Shown piece after piece: positions 25,951-35,289 of a stretch of DNA of 48,833 nucleotides. The position numbers and the translations under genes are program-made. The notes below the pieces were generated by a model, which worked only from the letters and a program-made list of their open reading frames with translations, made no database searches and was not told the origin of the DNA. How positions within the stretch are numbered: the first letter of the stretch is position 1; every line of letters starts with the position of its first letter. The DNA is from Verrucomicrobium sp. BvORR106. Lineage in GTDB: Bacteria; Verrucomicrobiota; Verrucomicrobiia; Verrucomicrobiales; Verrucomicrobiaceae. Where the stretch lies: positions 1-48,833 of the forward strand of contig NZ_BATR01000185.1 of NCBI RefSeq assembly GCF_000739655.1. The letters run 5' to 3'.

Positions 25951-27369
25951 TTAGTAGCGGTAGTGGTCGGTCTTGTACGGGCCGTCGACGGGCACGCCGA
26001 TGTAGTCGGCCTGTTCCTGGCTGAGGACGGTGAGTTTCACACCGATCTTGCCGAGGTGGAGGCGGGCCACTTCTTCGTCGAGCTTCTTGGGAAGCACGGT
26101 CACGCCGATGGGGCGGGAGTCCTTGGTTTCCCAGAGTTCGATCTGAGCCAGCGTCTGGTTGGTGAAGCTGTTGCTCATGACGAAGCTCGGGTGGCCGGTG
26201 GCGCAGCCGAGGTTCACGAGGCGGCCTTCTGCCAGCATGTAGATGCTGTTGCCAGCGGGGAAGGTGTACTTGTCCACCTGGGGCTTGATGTTGAGCTTCT
26301 GGATGCCCGCGAGCTTCTCAAGCTTGTCCACCTGGATCTCGTTGTCGAAGTGGCCGATGTTACAAACAATAGCCTGGTCCTTCATCTTCTCCATGTGCTC
26401 CACACGGATGATGTCCTTGTTGCCCGTGGTGGTGACGTAGATGTCGCCGGTGCCGAGGGTGTCCTCGATCGGCATCACGCGATAGCCTTCCATGGCGGCC
26501 TGAAGGGCACACACAGGGTCGATTTCCGTCACGATGACCTGGGCGCCCATGCCACGCAGAGCAGCGGCACAGCCCTTGCCCACATCGCCGTAACCGCAGA
26601 CGACGCCGACCTTGCCGGCGATCATCACATCCGTGGCACGCTTGATGCCGTCCAGCAGGGACTCACGGCAGCCGTAGAGGTTGTCGAACTTGGACTTCGT
26701 GACGCTGTCGTTCACGTTGATGGCGGGGAAGAGCAGCTTGCCAGCTTTCGCCATTTCATAGAGGCGGTGCACACCCGTGGTGGTCTCTTCGGACACACCC
26801 TTCAGCTCCTTGACGATCTCGTGGAAGATGCCGGGCTGTTCCGCAGCGATCTGCTTGAGCAGAGCCTTGATGACGGACACTTCATGGTTGTCGGAAGGAG
26901 TATCGACCCAAGTGTCGCCGTTCTCCATTTCATAACCCTTGTGGATGAGGAGGGTCACGTCGCCACCGTCATCAACGATGAGCTGCGGGCCTTTGCCGCC
27001 GGGGAACACGATGGCCTTCCAGGTGCACCACCAATATTCCTCAAGCGTCTCACCCTTCCAGGCGAAAACAGGAGTGCCGGAAGCCGCGATCGCTGCCGCC
27101 GCGTGGTCCTGGGTGGAGAAGATGTTGCAGGAAGCCCAGCGCACATCAGCGCCCAGTTCCTTCAGCGTTTCAATCAGAACGCCGGTCTGGATGGTCATGT
27201 GCAGGGAGCCCGTGATGCGAACGCCTTCAAGAGGCTTCTTCGGGCCGTACTTCTCACGCGTGGCCATCAGGCCCGGCATTTCGTACTGGGCAATGTCCAG
27301 TTCCTTGCGGCCAAACTCGGCCTCAGCGATGTCTCTAACTTTGTAATCTTCGGTAGCGCGGTTGCTCAT
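25951..27369 (-). CDS. ahcY: Adenosylhomocysteinase
   Basis: S-adenosylhomocysteine hydrolase of 472 residues, which splits SAH into adenosine and homocysteine in the activated methyl cycle. The NAD-binding loop [20 protein letters not shown], the [13 protein letters not shown] substrate segment, [17 protein letters not shown] and the conserved C-terminus KTDHYRY are all present, and the length is normal for the bacterial form. metK lies upstream on the same strand but is separated by an inserted four-helix-bundle element. No SAH riboswitch was recognised in the 50 nt before the start. Confidence 0.97.
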   Translation of the reverse strand: MSNRATEDYKVRDIAEAEFGRKELDIAQYEMPGLMATREKYGPKKPLEGVRITGSLHMTIQTGVLIETLKELGADVRWASCNIFSTQDHAAAAIAASGTPVFAWKGETLEEYWWCTWKAIVFPGGKGPQLIVDDGGDVTLLIHKGYEMENGDTWVDTPSDNHEVSVIKALLKQIAAEQPGIFHEIVKELKGVSEETTTGVHRLYEMAKAGKLLFPAINVNDSVTKSKFDNLYGCRESLLDGIKRATDVMIAGKVGVVCGYGDVGKGCAAALRGMGAQVIVTEIDPVCALQAAMEGYRVMPIEDTLGTGDIYVTTTGNKDIIRVEHMEKMKDQAIVCNIGHFDNEIQVDKLEKLAGIQKLNIKPQVDKYTFPAGNSIYMLAEGRLVNLGCATGHPSFVMSNSFTNQTLAQIELWETKDSRPIGVTVLPKKLDEEVARLHLGKIGVKLTVLSQEQADYIGVPVDGPYKTDHYRY

Positions 27370-27420
27370 GGTGGTAGTGGTAATTGGTGGTTTTGGGGTG
27401 GTGGTTCGTTGAAATAGCTT

Positions 27421-27462
27421 GCGGGTGCAGACACAAGACTGGAAGACTCAAGACACAAGAGT
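27421..27462 (+). repeat. Left arm of the inverted repeat around the four-helix-bundle gene
   Basis: Contains ACACAAGACTGGAAGACTC and CAAGACACAAGAG. It pairs imperfectly with 27851-27900 on the same strand. Confidence 0.7.
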
Positions 27463-27519
27463 GAGGGCTCCCATCATGGACAAAGCGGCTGTCGCCGGCC
27501 CTAATGTCTTCATCAGTCC

Positions 27520-27843
27520 TTAAATCATAGATCCAACCTCTTTGGATTCTTTGATAAGCGGATTGGCGACTTTTGGCTCGATGAGGCCGGCCTTCAATCC
27601 GAGGTAAAGTTGCGTCCGAAGCTCCGCCGCAGAGCCTTTGGCAATAGCCAGGAAGCGGCGAAACTCTTTGTCACCCTCGCGTTCTGCGCCTTCAGCAATG
27701 TTCGAAGCGATGGAGATCGCAGAACGCGCCATCTGATCCCGAAGTGCATACAACTTCAAGGTGTCCGCAAGCTGGAGCACGGCAACGCCCAGACGGGCGC
27801 TCCGCTTCCACACTTCCAGCTCCTCAAAGTTATGATGCGACAT
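27520..27843 (-). CDS. Four-helix-bundle protein, S23/IVS family
   Basis: A 107-residue protein of the four-helix-bundle family first known from 23S rRNA intervening sequences (S23). Hallmarks are FEELEVWKRSARLG at the N-terminus, the turn YALRDQMARSAISIASNIAE, and FRRFLAIAKGSAAELRTQL. The biochemical role is not established; relatives of diversity-generating retroelement Avd proteins share the fold. It lies between ahcY and metK inside a long inverted repeat (27421-27900) and has no evident functional link to the methyl cycle. Length is normal and the frame is intact. Confidence 0.85.
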   Translation of the reverse strand: MSHHNFEELEVWKRSARLGVAVLQLADTLKLYALRDQMARSAISIASNIAEGAEREGDKEFRRFLAIAKGSAAELRTQLYLGLKAGLIEPKVANPLIKESKEVGSMI

Positions 27844-27850
27844 TCGTGAT

Positions 27851-27900
27851 CAGGTCTTGCGTCTTGAAGTCTTGCGTCTTGTGTCCTGGGTGAACCCGCC
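27851..27900 (-). repeat. Right arm of the inverted repeat around the four-helix-bundle gene
   Basis: Contains the direct near-repeats CTTGCGTCTTGAAGT and CTTGCGTCTTGTGTC. Its reverse complement matches 27421-27462. It ends 15 nt before the metK stop codon. Confidence 0.7.
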
Positions 27901-27914
27901 TTGGAGTGTTGGTC

Positions 27915-29093
<1,179 letters not shown>

Positions 29094-29125
29094 GGATCAG
29101 ATTTCAGTTCGTATTTACAAATGAT

Positions 29126-29141
29126 GATGCGTTGATACGTT
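29126..29141. promoter_or_regulatory. Tandem 8-bp repeat, candidate operator between metK and the ArsR gene
   Basis: Two adjacent copies of GATRCGTT (GATGCGTT at 29126-29133 and GATACGTT at 29134-29141) lie in the 61-nt divergent intergenic region. The position, at the expected promoters of both genes, suits a binding site for the ArsR-type product of 29155-30096. No full copy was found before ahcY (only a loose TCGTTGAAA), in line with ahcY being read from the metK promoter. Assignment as an operator is inference. Confidence 0.4.
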
Positions 29142-29154
29142 ACTCCCTCCCTTC

Positions 29155-30096
29155 GTGTCGTCAATTCTCAAATCCTTCGCCCTCCTCTCCGATGCCACCC
29201 GCGTGCGCATCCTGGCGCTCCTGCGTCATGAGGAGCTCTCCGTGGCGGAGTTGCAGGAGATCCTGGCCCTGGGCCAGAGCAACATCTCCGCCCAGCTGGC
29301 ACGACTGAAAACCGCCGGATTCGTCACCGACCGCCGCTCGGGCAAGAACCGCCTGTACCAGCTCCAACCTCCCCGCCCCAAGGACCAGGAGACGCACGAC
29401 CACCTCCTGGCGCTGCTGGACGCCGCCACGCAGGAGTTGCATGAGGCGAAGCACGATCTCACGGCCCTGAAGCTGGTCCGGCGGAAACGTGCCAACACGG
29501 CACGCTCCTATTTCGACGCACTTGCGGGCAAGTTCGGCCGTCAGTACATCCCCGGTCGTTCCTGGAAGGCCTTGGGCGAGACCCTGTTGCACTTTGTCCC
29601 CCCACTGGTCATTGCCGATCTGGGTGCGGGAGAAGGCGTGGTCTCCCAGATGCTGGCCCAACATGCGAAGCAGGTCATCGCCGTGGACAACTCCGAGAAG
29701 ATGGTGGCCTACGGGGCCAGTCTCGCCCAGGAACACGGCTTCGCCAATCTGGACTACCGTCTGGGGGACATTGAGGACCCTCCCATTGCCGATGGCACGG
29801 TGGACGTGGCCCTGTTTAGCCAGGCCCTACATCACGCCAGCCGTCCGGAGCAGGCGCTTGCAGCCGCGAGGCGCATTCTCAAGCCCGGTGGACGCGTCAT
29901 TGTGCTGGACTTGCTCCGCCATAGCTTCGAAAAGGCCCGCCTGCTTTACGCCGACGTCTGGCTGGGGTTCTCCGAAGTGGAGATCCACGAAATGCTGGAG
30001 CGCGCCGGCTTCGAAAAGATCGAGATCCGCCTGGTGGATCGTGAACCCAAAAGCCCCCATTTTCAGACGCTCTTGGCCGTGGCATTGAAGCCTTGA
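29155..30096 (+). CDS. ArsR-family regulator fused to a SAM-dependent methyltransferase
   Basis: A 313-residue two-domain protein. Residues 1-85 are an ArsR winged helix (SDATRVRILALLRHEELSVAEL; recognition helix near QSNISAQLARLKTAGFV) without the Cys pairs of metal sensors. Residues about 130-313 form a class I methyltransferase domain with the SAM motif VIADLGAGEGVVSQML and VIAVDNSEKM, then LKPGGRVIVLDLL. The fusion, its place divergent from metK, and the known SahR group of ArsR regulators that control SAH/SAM metabolism suggest it senses SAM or SAH through the C-terminal domain. Whether that domain still methylates anything is open. The start is a GTG at 29155 with no clear Shine-Dalgarno. 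Confidence 0.87.
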   Translation: MSSILKSFALLSDATRVRILALLRHEELSVAELQEILALGQSNISAQLARLKTAGFVTDRRSGKNRLYQLQPPRPKDQETHDHLLALLDAATQELHEAKHDLTALKLVRRKRANTARSYFDALAGKFGRQYIPGRSWKALGETLLHFVPPLVIADLGAGEGVVSQMLAQHAKQVIAVDNSEKMVAYGASLAQEHGFANLDYRLGDIEDPPIADGTVDVALFSQALHHASRPEQALAAARRILKPGGRVIVLDLLRHSFEKARLLYADVWLGFSEVEIHEMLERAGFEKIEIRLVDREPKSPHFQTLLAVALKP

Positions 30097-30136
30097 AGTC
30101 TTGACGCCGATCAACAAAATCCATAGCGTCTCTCGC

Positions 30137-30994
30137 ATGGATTATCATGTCGCGCGCAACGGAGAGCAGTTGGGGCAATTCACCGCCGAAGAAATCCGTC
30201 ATGGACTTTTCGACGGCAAGTTTCAGCCAACCGATCTGGCCTGGAAGGATGGGCAGGCAGACTGGCAGCCACTGAGCGCCCTCTTCGGCCAGATCACGCC
30301 ACCTTCCCGGGTGAAAAGCCCGCCCGCCACCCAGGTCCCGCTCTCCAGCACCGTCGCGCCGGACTATCACTCCCCTACCAATGGGATGGCCATTGCCGCA
30401 CTGGTGATGGGCATCGTCTCCATCTTTACCTTCGGCTTGTGTGGCATCGGATCGATTGTCACCATCATCCTTGGCCACATGGCACTCACGCGAGTACGCC
30501 AGTCCGGTGGCTCGCTCGGGGGCAAGGGCATGGCCGTGGCCGGCCTCGTCATGGGCTACGCTTCCATCGCCCTCGCCATCATTGGCATCCTGGCGTCGCT
30601 CGCGCTGCCCACTTTCACCCGCATCCAGGAGAGGGGCAATGTTACCAAATCCATCAGCAACGTCCGGCAGCTGAATACCGCGTGCAGAATCTACGCCTCA
30701 GACCACAACGGCAAACTGCCCTCCGATCTACAGGAATTGGTCACTTCTTCCGTCCTGGATCAGGACCACTTCGACAAACTCCTCCGCTGCCCGCTCTCCA
30801 CAGAGTATCCCGGCTACGACTACTTTGGAGCCGGAGTTGAAGACAGCGCCCCCGGAGAAACAGTGATCTTCCTCAGCAAAGCCGATGTCCGGGGCAAACG
30901 CATCGTCGGTCAGCTTGACGGATCCACTGCGCTCGGACTGCCCTCAGGCAGCACTGCGCCAGCTTCTTCGCCCGCGCCAGTTCCTGCTCGCTGA
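30137..30994 (+). CDS. GYF_2/DUF4190 membrane protein with pseudopilin-like C-terminus
   Basis: A 285-residue protein, started at the ATG at 30137 (MDYHVARNGEQLGQF) because the GYF_2 domain begins there. Residues 1-55 are GYF_2 (GLFDGKFQPTDLAWKDGQADW). After a proline-rich linker, DUF4190 with two membrane segments spans about 77-160 (NGMAIAALVMGIVSIFTFGL; GMAVAGLVMGYASIALAII). It runs into a pseudopilin-like stretch, LALPTFTRIQERGNVTKSIS followed by VRQLNTACRIYASDHNGKLP, as in type II secretion pseudopilin-like proteins, but without a prepilin cleavage site in the usual N-terminal place. The function is unknown; GYF_2 domains probably bind protein partners. It is a tandem paralogue of the next gene. 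Confidence 0.83.
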   Translation: MDYHVARNGEQLGQFTAEEIRHGLFDGKFQPTDLAWKDGQADWQPLSALFGQITPPSRVKSPPATQVPLSSTVAPDYHSPTNGMAIAALVMGIVSIFTFGLCGIGSIVTIILGHMALTRVRQSGGSLGGKGMAVAGLVMGYASIALAIIGILASLALPTFTRIQERGNVTKSISNVRQLNTACRIYASDHNGKLPSDLQELVTSSVLDQDHFDKLLRCPLSTEYPGYDYFGAGVEDSAPGETVIFLSKADVRGKRIVGQLDGSTALGLPSGSTAPASSPAPVPAR

Positions 30995-31032
30995 GGAGGA
31001 GCCTCCATATCTCGATAGAGAGTTGCACCAAG

Positions 31033-31069
31033 CGCCAGCCCGCCAGATCAAACTGCAGGCTGGCGTTTT
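31033..31069 (+). terminator. Possible terminator or attenuator between the GYF_2 genes
   Basis: An 8-bp stem (CGCCAGCC at 31033-31040, GGCTGGCG at 31058-31065) with a 17-nt loop and TTTT after it. The T-run is short, so termination may be partial. Confidence 0.4.
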
Positions 31070-31117
31070 GCCATGCGCGCCCCATCTTGCGTGCCAAACC
31101 TGAATTTCCCCTTACCC

Positions 31118-31723
31118 ATGCAATATCACCTTGGCAGAGATGGCAGCCCGCTGGGAGAATTTCCCGAAAGCGAAATCCGCGATGGCCTGTCCACCGGCCG
31201 CTTTCAAGCGACGGATCTGGCCTGGTGCGCAGGCATGTCAGACTGGAAGCCACTGTCGGAAGTGCTGCCGCAAGCGGCCTCACTTTCTGCGGCCCCCTCC
31301 CAAGGCCCCTCGTCACCAGCAGACGCGGAAGTGCTTCGCCCTGACGTGGCCCCCACACTCTCTCTTGCCAAAGCCTCGCCTGCCGGCGTCCCCCCGACTC
31401 CAGGCTGGCCAGCACAGAGCTATCCGCCGGCCCACGTGGGAATGGGCGTCATGCCCACACCTGGCACCGCGATCGCCAGCCTCGTGCTCGGCATCATATC
31501 CCTGGTCACCTGTAGCCTGGGCGTAGTGTTGGTGATCCCCGGTCTGATTTGTGGTCACTTGGCCCTCAACCAGATCAAGGCCCCCGGCTCCCAATATAGT
31601 GGCAAGGCTTTGGCCATGACCGGCCTGATCCTGAACTACGTCTGGCTGGGCGCAGTCGTCCTCGGCGTGATCATCATCATTGCCTTCGGCCTCCTGGGCG
31701 TGATCCTGGAGCAGTTCAAGTAG
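31118..31723 (+). CDS. GYF_2/DUF4190 membrane protein
   Basis: A 201-residue protein. The start at 31118 (MQYHLGRDGSPLGEF) is chosen by alignment with the upstream paralogue. Residues 1-52 are GYF_2, with GLSTGRFQATDLAWCAGMSDW nearly matching its neighbour over this part. A proline- and alanine-rich linker (about 55-110) leads to a DUF4190 domain with two membrane segments (IASLVLGIISLVTCSLGVVL; LILNYVWLGAVVLGVIIII). It lacks the pseudopilin-like extension of its neighbour. Function unknown; probably an inner-membrane protein with a cytoplasmic GYF_2 domain. Confidence 0.82.
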   Translation: MQYHLGRDGSPLGEFPESEIRDGLSTGRFQATDLAWCAGMSDWKPLSEVLPQAASLSAAPSQGPSSPADAEVLRPDVAPTLSLAKASPAGVPPTPGWPAQSYPPAHVGMGVMPTPGTAIASLVLGIISLVTCSLGVVLVIPGLICGHLALNQIKAPGSQYSGKALAMTGLILNYVWLGAVVLGVIIIIAFGLLGVILEQFK

Positions 31724-31799
31724 CCAATCCAGAGCAACAAGGCGCAACTGACCACCTCTTCATACTTTCGAGAAAATCGGTCATTCCAGCATCGCAGAA

Positions 31800-31886
31800 T
31801 TTCCTGTATTTAAAATTTTAGAGGTCTTATTGATTGTTTTTATAATTTTTGTAGCGCCTTACAGCAATTCGTGCATAATATTTCGC
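31800..31886 (+). promoter_or_regulatory. AT-rich probable promoter of the outer-membrane protein gene
   Basis: A sharply AT-rich stretch in otherwise GC-rich sequence, containing a perfect TATAAT at 31841-31846 and a CATAAT at 31874-31879. No good -35 is found 17 nt upstream of either, so the exact promoter is uncertain. Confidence 0.35.
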
Positions 31887-31913
31887 ATGCTCAATAATGC
31901 AGCACTCCCAACT

Positions 31914-32825
31914 ATGCGCCCTTTCGCTCTTCTCGCGGCCAACGCCGTACTGGCGGCGGGTTTGTTTTCCCCCCTCGCCCTTCAGGCGGGAGAGCCCGTA
32001 GCGGTGCCTCTCTCCAAGAGCGTGAACTTGGAAAAGGCCATCGACTGGCGTGAGCACACCGCGGCCCCGGTGGCGGACCCGATCCTTTTTGAAGATGCGG
32101 TGATTCGTAACGAAATCCGTCCCGTCTTCGGCTACCAAAACCTTGCCGATGATTTTGCCACCCAAGGCGGCGATCTTCAGGTGTACGGGATGCAGTTGCG
32201 CTGGGCCGCCACGCCTCGCTTCGGCCTCATGATGGTGAAGGGCGGTTGGAATGAGTTTCATCCCGGCGCAGGTCCGGATTCAGACGGTCTCGGAGACTTG
32301 GGAGTCGGCTTGAAATACGCCGTCATCGACCTGCCAGAGCACCAGTTCATCCTCACCCCCGGTGTGACCTATGAGTTCCCCACGGGTGACGAGGAAGTGT
32401 ATCAGGGCAACGGCGACGGTCTGTGGAACTTCTTTGTCTCCAGCCAGAAGGGCTTTGGCGACTTCCACCTGCAGGCCAACGTGGGCATTCAGGTGCCCAA
32501 CGACGACTACTGGAAGAGCACCATCCTTCACTACCACCTTCAGGCCGACTACTACGTCTGCAGCCACTTCATCCCCTTCGTCGTGGCCAACGGCTACACA
32601 GTGGTCAAGGAAGGCGGCGCCGTGCCTCTGGATTCCGAAGGCTATGACCTCGTGAACTTCGGCAGCGCCTATGCGGATGGGGAAACCCAGATCACCGTCG
32701 GTGGCGGCTTCCGCTCCCACCTCACCAGCTACCTTGACTTCGGCTTTGCCTACACCAAGTCGGTGGGCAAGAAAGAAGGCTTCATTGATGACCGGTTCAT
32801 CGTGGACTTTGTCATCAAGTTCTAA
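31914..32825 (+). CDS. Secreted outer-membrane beta-barrel protein
   Basis: About 303 residues. The start at 31914 gives a compact signal peptide (MRPFALLAANAVLAAG, cleavage likely after LALQA); the ATG at 31887 (MLNNAALP) is an alternative. The mature part is made of alternating hydrophobic and polar strands rich in Gly, Tyr and Phe (LTPGVTYEFPTGDEEVYQG, LQANVGIQVPNDDYWKS, FGFAYTKSVGKKEG) and ends in Phe, as outer-membrane barrels do. It resembles the broad group of MetA/transporter-like barrel proteins of unknown substrate. It stands alone between an AT-rich promoter region and a strong terminator, so it is probably monocistronic. Confidence 0.78.
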   Translation: MRPFALLAANAVLAAGLFSPLALQAGEPVAVPLSKSVNLEKAIDWREHTAAPVADPILFEDAVIRNEIRPVFGYQNLADDFATQGGDLQVYGMQLRWAATPRFGLMMVKGGWNEFHPGAGPDSDGLGDLGVGLKYAVIDLPEHQFILTPGVTYEFPTGDEEVYQGNGDGLWNFFVSSQKGFGDFHLQANVGIQVPNDDYWKSTILHYHLQADYYVCSHFIPFVVANGYTVVKEGGAVPLDSEGYDLVNFGSAYADGETQITVGGGFRSHLTSYLDFGFAYTKSVGKKEGFIDDRFIVDFVIKF

Positions 32826-32875
32826 CCCGTTTCCTGCCGGCCCCAAGCCGGCGGATTGTTGACTCCTAAAATCCC

Positions 32876-32911
32876 AACGGCACAGAGGCAACTCTGTGCC
32901 GTTGTTTTTTT
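32876..32911 (+). terminator. Strong rho-independent terminator of the outer-membrane protein gene
   Basis: A perfect 12-bp stem (AACGGCACAGAG / CTCTGTGCCGTT) with the tetraloop GCAA and then GTTTTTTT. It lies 50 nt after the stop codon. Confidence 0.93.
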
Positions 32912-33080
32912 GGGTACCCCTCTCGCAAACCCACGCAGTCAGCGCAGCAGCTGGCACAGCCTAACCTCGCGGCAGCGTCTTGGAGTGCTGGTGGCTCGAC
33001 ACCGCTTTTGCAGCCCTGTTGATTCACTCCAACCTCAGCGGATGAACAGAGCCCATGAAGCAAGCGGACGATGAATCTGA

Positions 33081-33112
33081 TGTTCATAGCGGCTGAGACA
33101 CTCGAACTACAT
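33081..33112 (+). repeat. 32-nt dispersed repeat (TGTTCATAGCGGCTG), copy 1
   Basis: TGTTCATAGCGGCTG followed by RGACASTCGAACKACAT. It matches 38668-38699 with a few substitutions. Confidence 0.65.
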
Positions 33113-33288
33113 CTCCCGGCCCTAGCCGAGGGGCTTTCGAAATAACAAATAACCTGCCGATTCCGCGGAAGGCATAGGGGTGGCGACAGAACTTCAACAG
33201 AGGTTGCACAACCGCCGGAGGTGTCCGGAGACGGAGTATGTTCAAGTGAATGGACACCGTGAGCTGGCGTACGGCGATGGGACTTGGT

Positions 33289-33350
33289 GATTGATCGCTC
33301 CGCTTCCCATCGGCGGTTGTGCAAGCACAAACCGCCGCTCCTTGGACCGC
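33289..33350 (+). repeat. GCGGTTGTGC palindromic repeat, copy 1
   Basis: Contains GCGGTTGTGC-AA-GCACAAACCGC, a near-perfect hairpin, inside a conserved unit (GATTGATCGCTCCGC before it, CGCTCCTTGG after). The 33-nt core at 33311-33343 is identical to 47587-47619. Confidence 0.8.
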
Positions 33351-33447
33351 TGAGGCTGGCGAACAATCTACGCTACGCTGTCGCCACGATGAAGCGGGCG
33401 AGAGTGACATTTGCGAGTGACGGAGCACTGGGTGTTTTGGGTCCTGA

Positions 33448-33470
33448 CCGCGTAAACGCGGAACTCCAAC
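33448..33470 (-). repeat. GTTGGAGTWCC-hairpin repeat, copy 4
   Basis: The stem CCGCGT-AA-ACGCGG is followed by the reversed head AACTCCAAC. The preceding GTCCTGA is also similar to the flank at 38605-38612. Confidence 0.7.
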
Positions 33471-33831
33471 CCGGCAGGCGAAACGGAGAGGGGTTGAGGT
33501 TCCGCTTGATAGCCGATGCCATCAGGAAAAAGGATAATCCTGCTGTTTTGCCTTGGTCAGCGCTGGAGCCTCGATAGCGCGCCCGCCATATTGGTGGCAG
33601 GAATGCCACCTCAGGAGGACCGAAGGTCCGGCATCATACCAGCCAAGGGCATCGCCCAAGGTTTCAATGTCCAACAACGAATCGAGGGCTGAAAGCCCGC
33701 ACTGAAGTCTGGGACACTTTATAGACAACGAGTGGCTTGGCGAGACGGTTCTCGATGAACCTGTGAGCTCTGCCGATTGCCATTCTTCACCACACTGGGC
33801 TCTGGTCTGGTGTCTGGCAGTCTGGTGTCTC

Positions 33832-33860
33832 AAAAAAAGCCACCGCTTTCGCGGTGGCTT
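33832..33860 (-). terminator. Rho-independent terminator of xylA
   Basis: On the minus strand, the stem AAGCCACCGC / GCGGTGGCTT with loop GAAA is followed by a run of seven Ts, about 40 nt after the xylA stop. Confidence 0.92.
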
Positions 33861-33901
33861 CGATCATCAACGCAGGATCGTTCCCTGAAACTCTCTGTGA
33901 C

Positions 33902-35212
33902 TCAGATGAACTCGTTAACGAGGTTTTCGAGCATCTCCTGGCGCCCGCTGCCAATCGGAGGTTCGCCGTTTTTCAGCGTGTAGGCTTCGAGTTCTTCAAA
34001 GCCCACCTCCCCTCTCTCGATCTGGGCACCGATGCCATTGTCGAAGGTGCTGTAGCGCTGCTTCACGAAGGCGTCGAGACGGCCGTCCTCGATGATGGCG
34101 GCGGCAATCTTCAGACCCCGGGCGAAGGCATCCATGCCACCGATGTGAGCGTGGAAGAGATCCACCGGCTCGAAGCTTTCGCGGCGCACCTTGGCGTCGA
34201 AGTTGAGGCCACCGGAGGTGAAGCCGCCCATCTTCAGAAGCACCAGCATGATTTCCGTGGTGAGATAGATGTCGGTCGGGAACTGGTCGGTGTCCCAGCC
34301 GATGAGTTCGTCGCCCGTGTTGGCGTCGATGGAACCCAGGGCGCCGGCGGCCAGGGCCACCTCCAGCTCATGGCGCATGGTGTGGCCGGCGAGCGTGGCG
34401 TGGTTGGTCTCGATGTTCAGCTTGAAGTGCTCCAGCAGGCCGTACTCACGCAGGAAGTTCAGACACGCGGCGGAGTCGGAGTCATACTGGTGAGTGGAGG
34501 GTTCCCGGGGCTTGGGTTCGATGTAAAACGGACCGGTGAAGCCGATCTTGTTCTTGTAGTCCACCGCCATGTGCAGGAAGCGGCCCAGGTGGTCCATCTC
34601 ACGTTTGAGGTTGGTGTTCCACAGCGTGGAGTAGCCTTCACGGCCACCCCAGAAGGTGTAGCCTTCGCCGCCGAGGCGGTGGGTCACTTCCAGCGCCTTC
34701 TTCACCTGGGCGGCGCCGTAGGCAAAGACATTGGCATTCGGGCTGGTGGCCGCGCCCTGATTGTAGCGCGGATGGGCGAAGAGACAGGCCGTGCCCCAGA
34801 GGAGCTTCTTGCCAGTGTCCTTTTGCAGGCGCTCCAGTTCATCCGCCACTGCGTCAAGATTCGAATTGCTGTCCGCCAGGCTCTTGCCTTCCGGAGCGAC
34901 ATCGCGGTCGTGGAAGCAGTAGTAGTCCACACCCAGCTTGTCCATGAACTCAAAGCACACCCGCGCGCGCTTCTGCGCGTTGGCGATGCTGTCGGTGCCA
35001 TCATCCCAGGGCTTCTGCGAGGTGCCGCCGCCGAAGGGGTCCGACAGCGTGTTGCGCATGGCGTGCCAGTAGGCCACGCCGAAGCGCATGTGGTCCTTCA
35101 TCTTTTTACCCGCCACCACTTCATCAGCGTTGTAGTGCTTGAAGGAAAGCGGGTTCTTCGACTTGGGTCCCTCGTACTTGATCTTCGGAATGTCAGGAAA
35201 CGCTTCGCTCAT
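33902..35212 (-). CDS. xylA: Xylose isomerase
   Basis: A 436-residue xylose isomerase interconverting D-xylose and D-xylulose. The active-site block [13 protein letters not shown] (His and Asp), the metal-ligand segment [16 protein letters not shown], the [15 protein letters not shown] block and [16 protein letters not shown] are all intact, and the length is typical of the longer class II enzymes. No xylulokinase or xylose transporter gene is adjacent. A binding-lipoprotein gene ends 77 nt upstream on the same strand and may share the transcript, but there is no functional link in the sequence. Confidence 0.96.
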   Translation of the reverse strand: MSEAFPDIPKIKYEGPKSKNPLSFKHYNADEVVAGKKMKDHMRFGVAYWHAMRNTLSDPFGGGTSQKPWDDGTDSIANAQKRARVCFEFMDKLGVDYYCFHDRDVAPEGKSLADSNSNLDAVADELERLQKDTGKKLLWGTACLFAHPRYNQGAATSPNANVFAYGAAQVKKALEVTHRLGGEGYTFWGGREGYSTLWNTNLKREMDHLGRFLHMAVDYKNKIGFTGPFYIEPKPREPSTHQYDSDSAACLNFLREYGLLEHFKLNIETNHATLAGHTMRHELEVALAAGALGSIDANTGDELIGWDTDQFPTDIYLTTEIMLVLLKMGGFTSGGLNFDAKVRRESFEPVDLFHAHIGGMDAFARGLKIAAAIIEDGRLDAFVKQRYSTFDNGIGAQIERGEVGFEELEAYTLKNGEPPIGSGRQEMLENLVNEFI

Positions 35213-35289
35213 AGATGGCCCATTTCAGACCACAAAAAGCGAGCGTCAAGCCCCATCGTGCCGGGGTACCATCTTCCCTGCAAAAGTTG

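Larger units (their letters stand above)
27421..27900. mobile_element. IVS-like element: inverted repeat enclosing a four-helix-bundle gene
   Basis: The left arm (27421-27462) and the reverse complement of the right arm (27851-27900) align over roughly 45 nt with small gaps. Both read GCGGGT, then ACACAAGAC, then GAAGACT/CAAGAC blocks. The arms are built of short near-repeats of the type CTTGCGTCTTGAAGT. The enclosed gene (27520-27843) belongs to the S23 family found in intervening sequences of 23S rRNA, where complementary flanks also form a stem around the open frame. In a metK-ahcY transcript this stem would loop out the gene. Mobility is inference. Confidence 0.6.
32912..33831. other. Gene-free repeat island
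   Basis: About 920 nt with several short open frames but none with a recognisable domain or proper gene composition. Three repeats are recognisable (33081-33112, 33289-33350, 33448-33470), and the segments at 32970-33010 and 33590-33720 look like further degenerate intergenic repeats. I see no transposase remnant. The stretch may be a landing zone for REP-like elements. Confidence 0.5.

Noticed and set aside
25750-27417. Long open frame (555 codons) on the plus strand across ahcY
   Set aside because: It is the antisense shadow of ahcY, rich in His, Val, Asp and Gly as expected from a reversed GC-rich gene, with no domain; ahcY on the other strand is certain.
27370-27420. Possible SAH or SAM riboswitch before ahcY
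   Set aside because: The 50 nt before the start are CA-rich and unstructured, with none of the conserved riboswitch cores that I know.
33084-33428. Short open frames in the gene-free island, e.g. a 114-codon frame on the minus strand
   Set aside because: They run through the dispersed repeats, have no domain and no gene-like composition. Similar translated repeats are often mis-annotated as hypothetical proteins.
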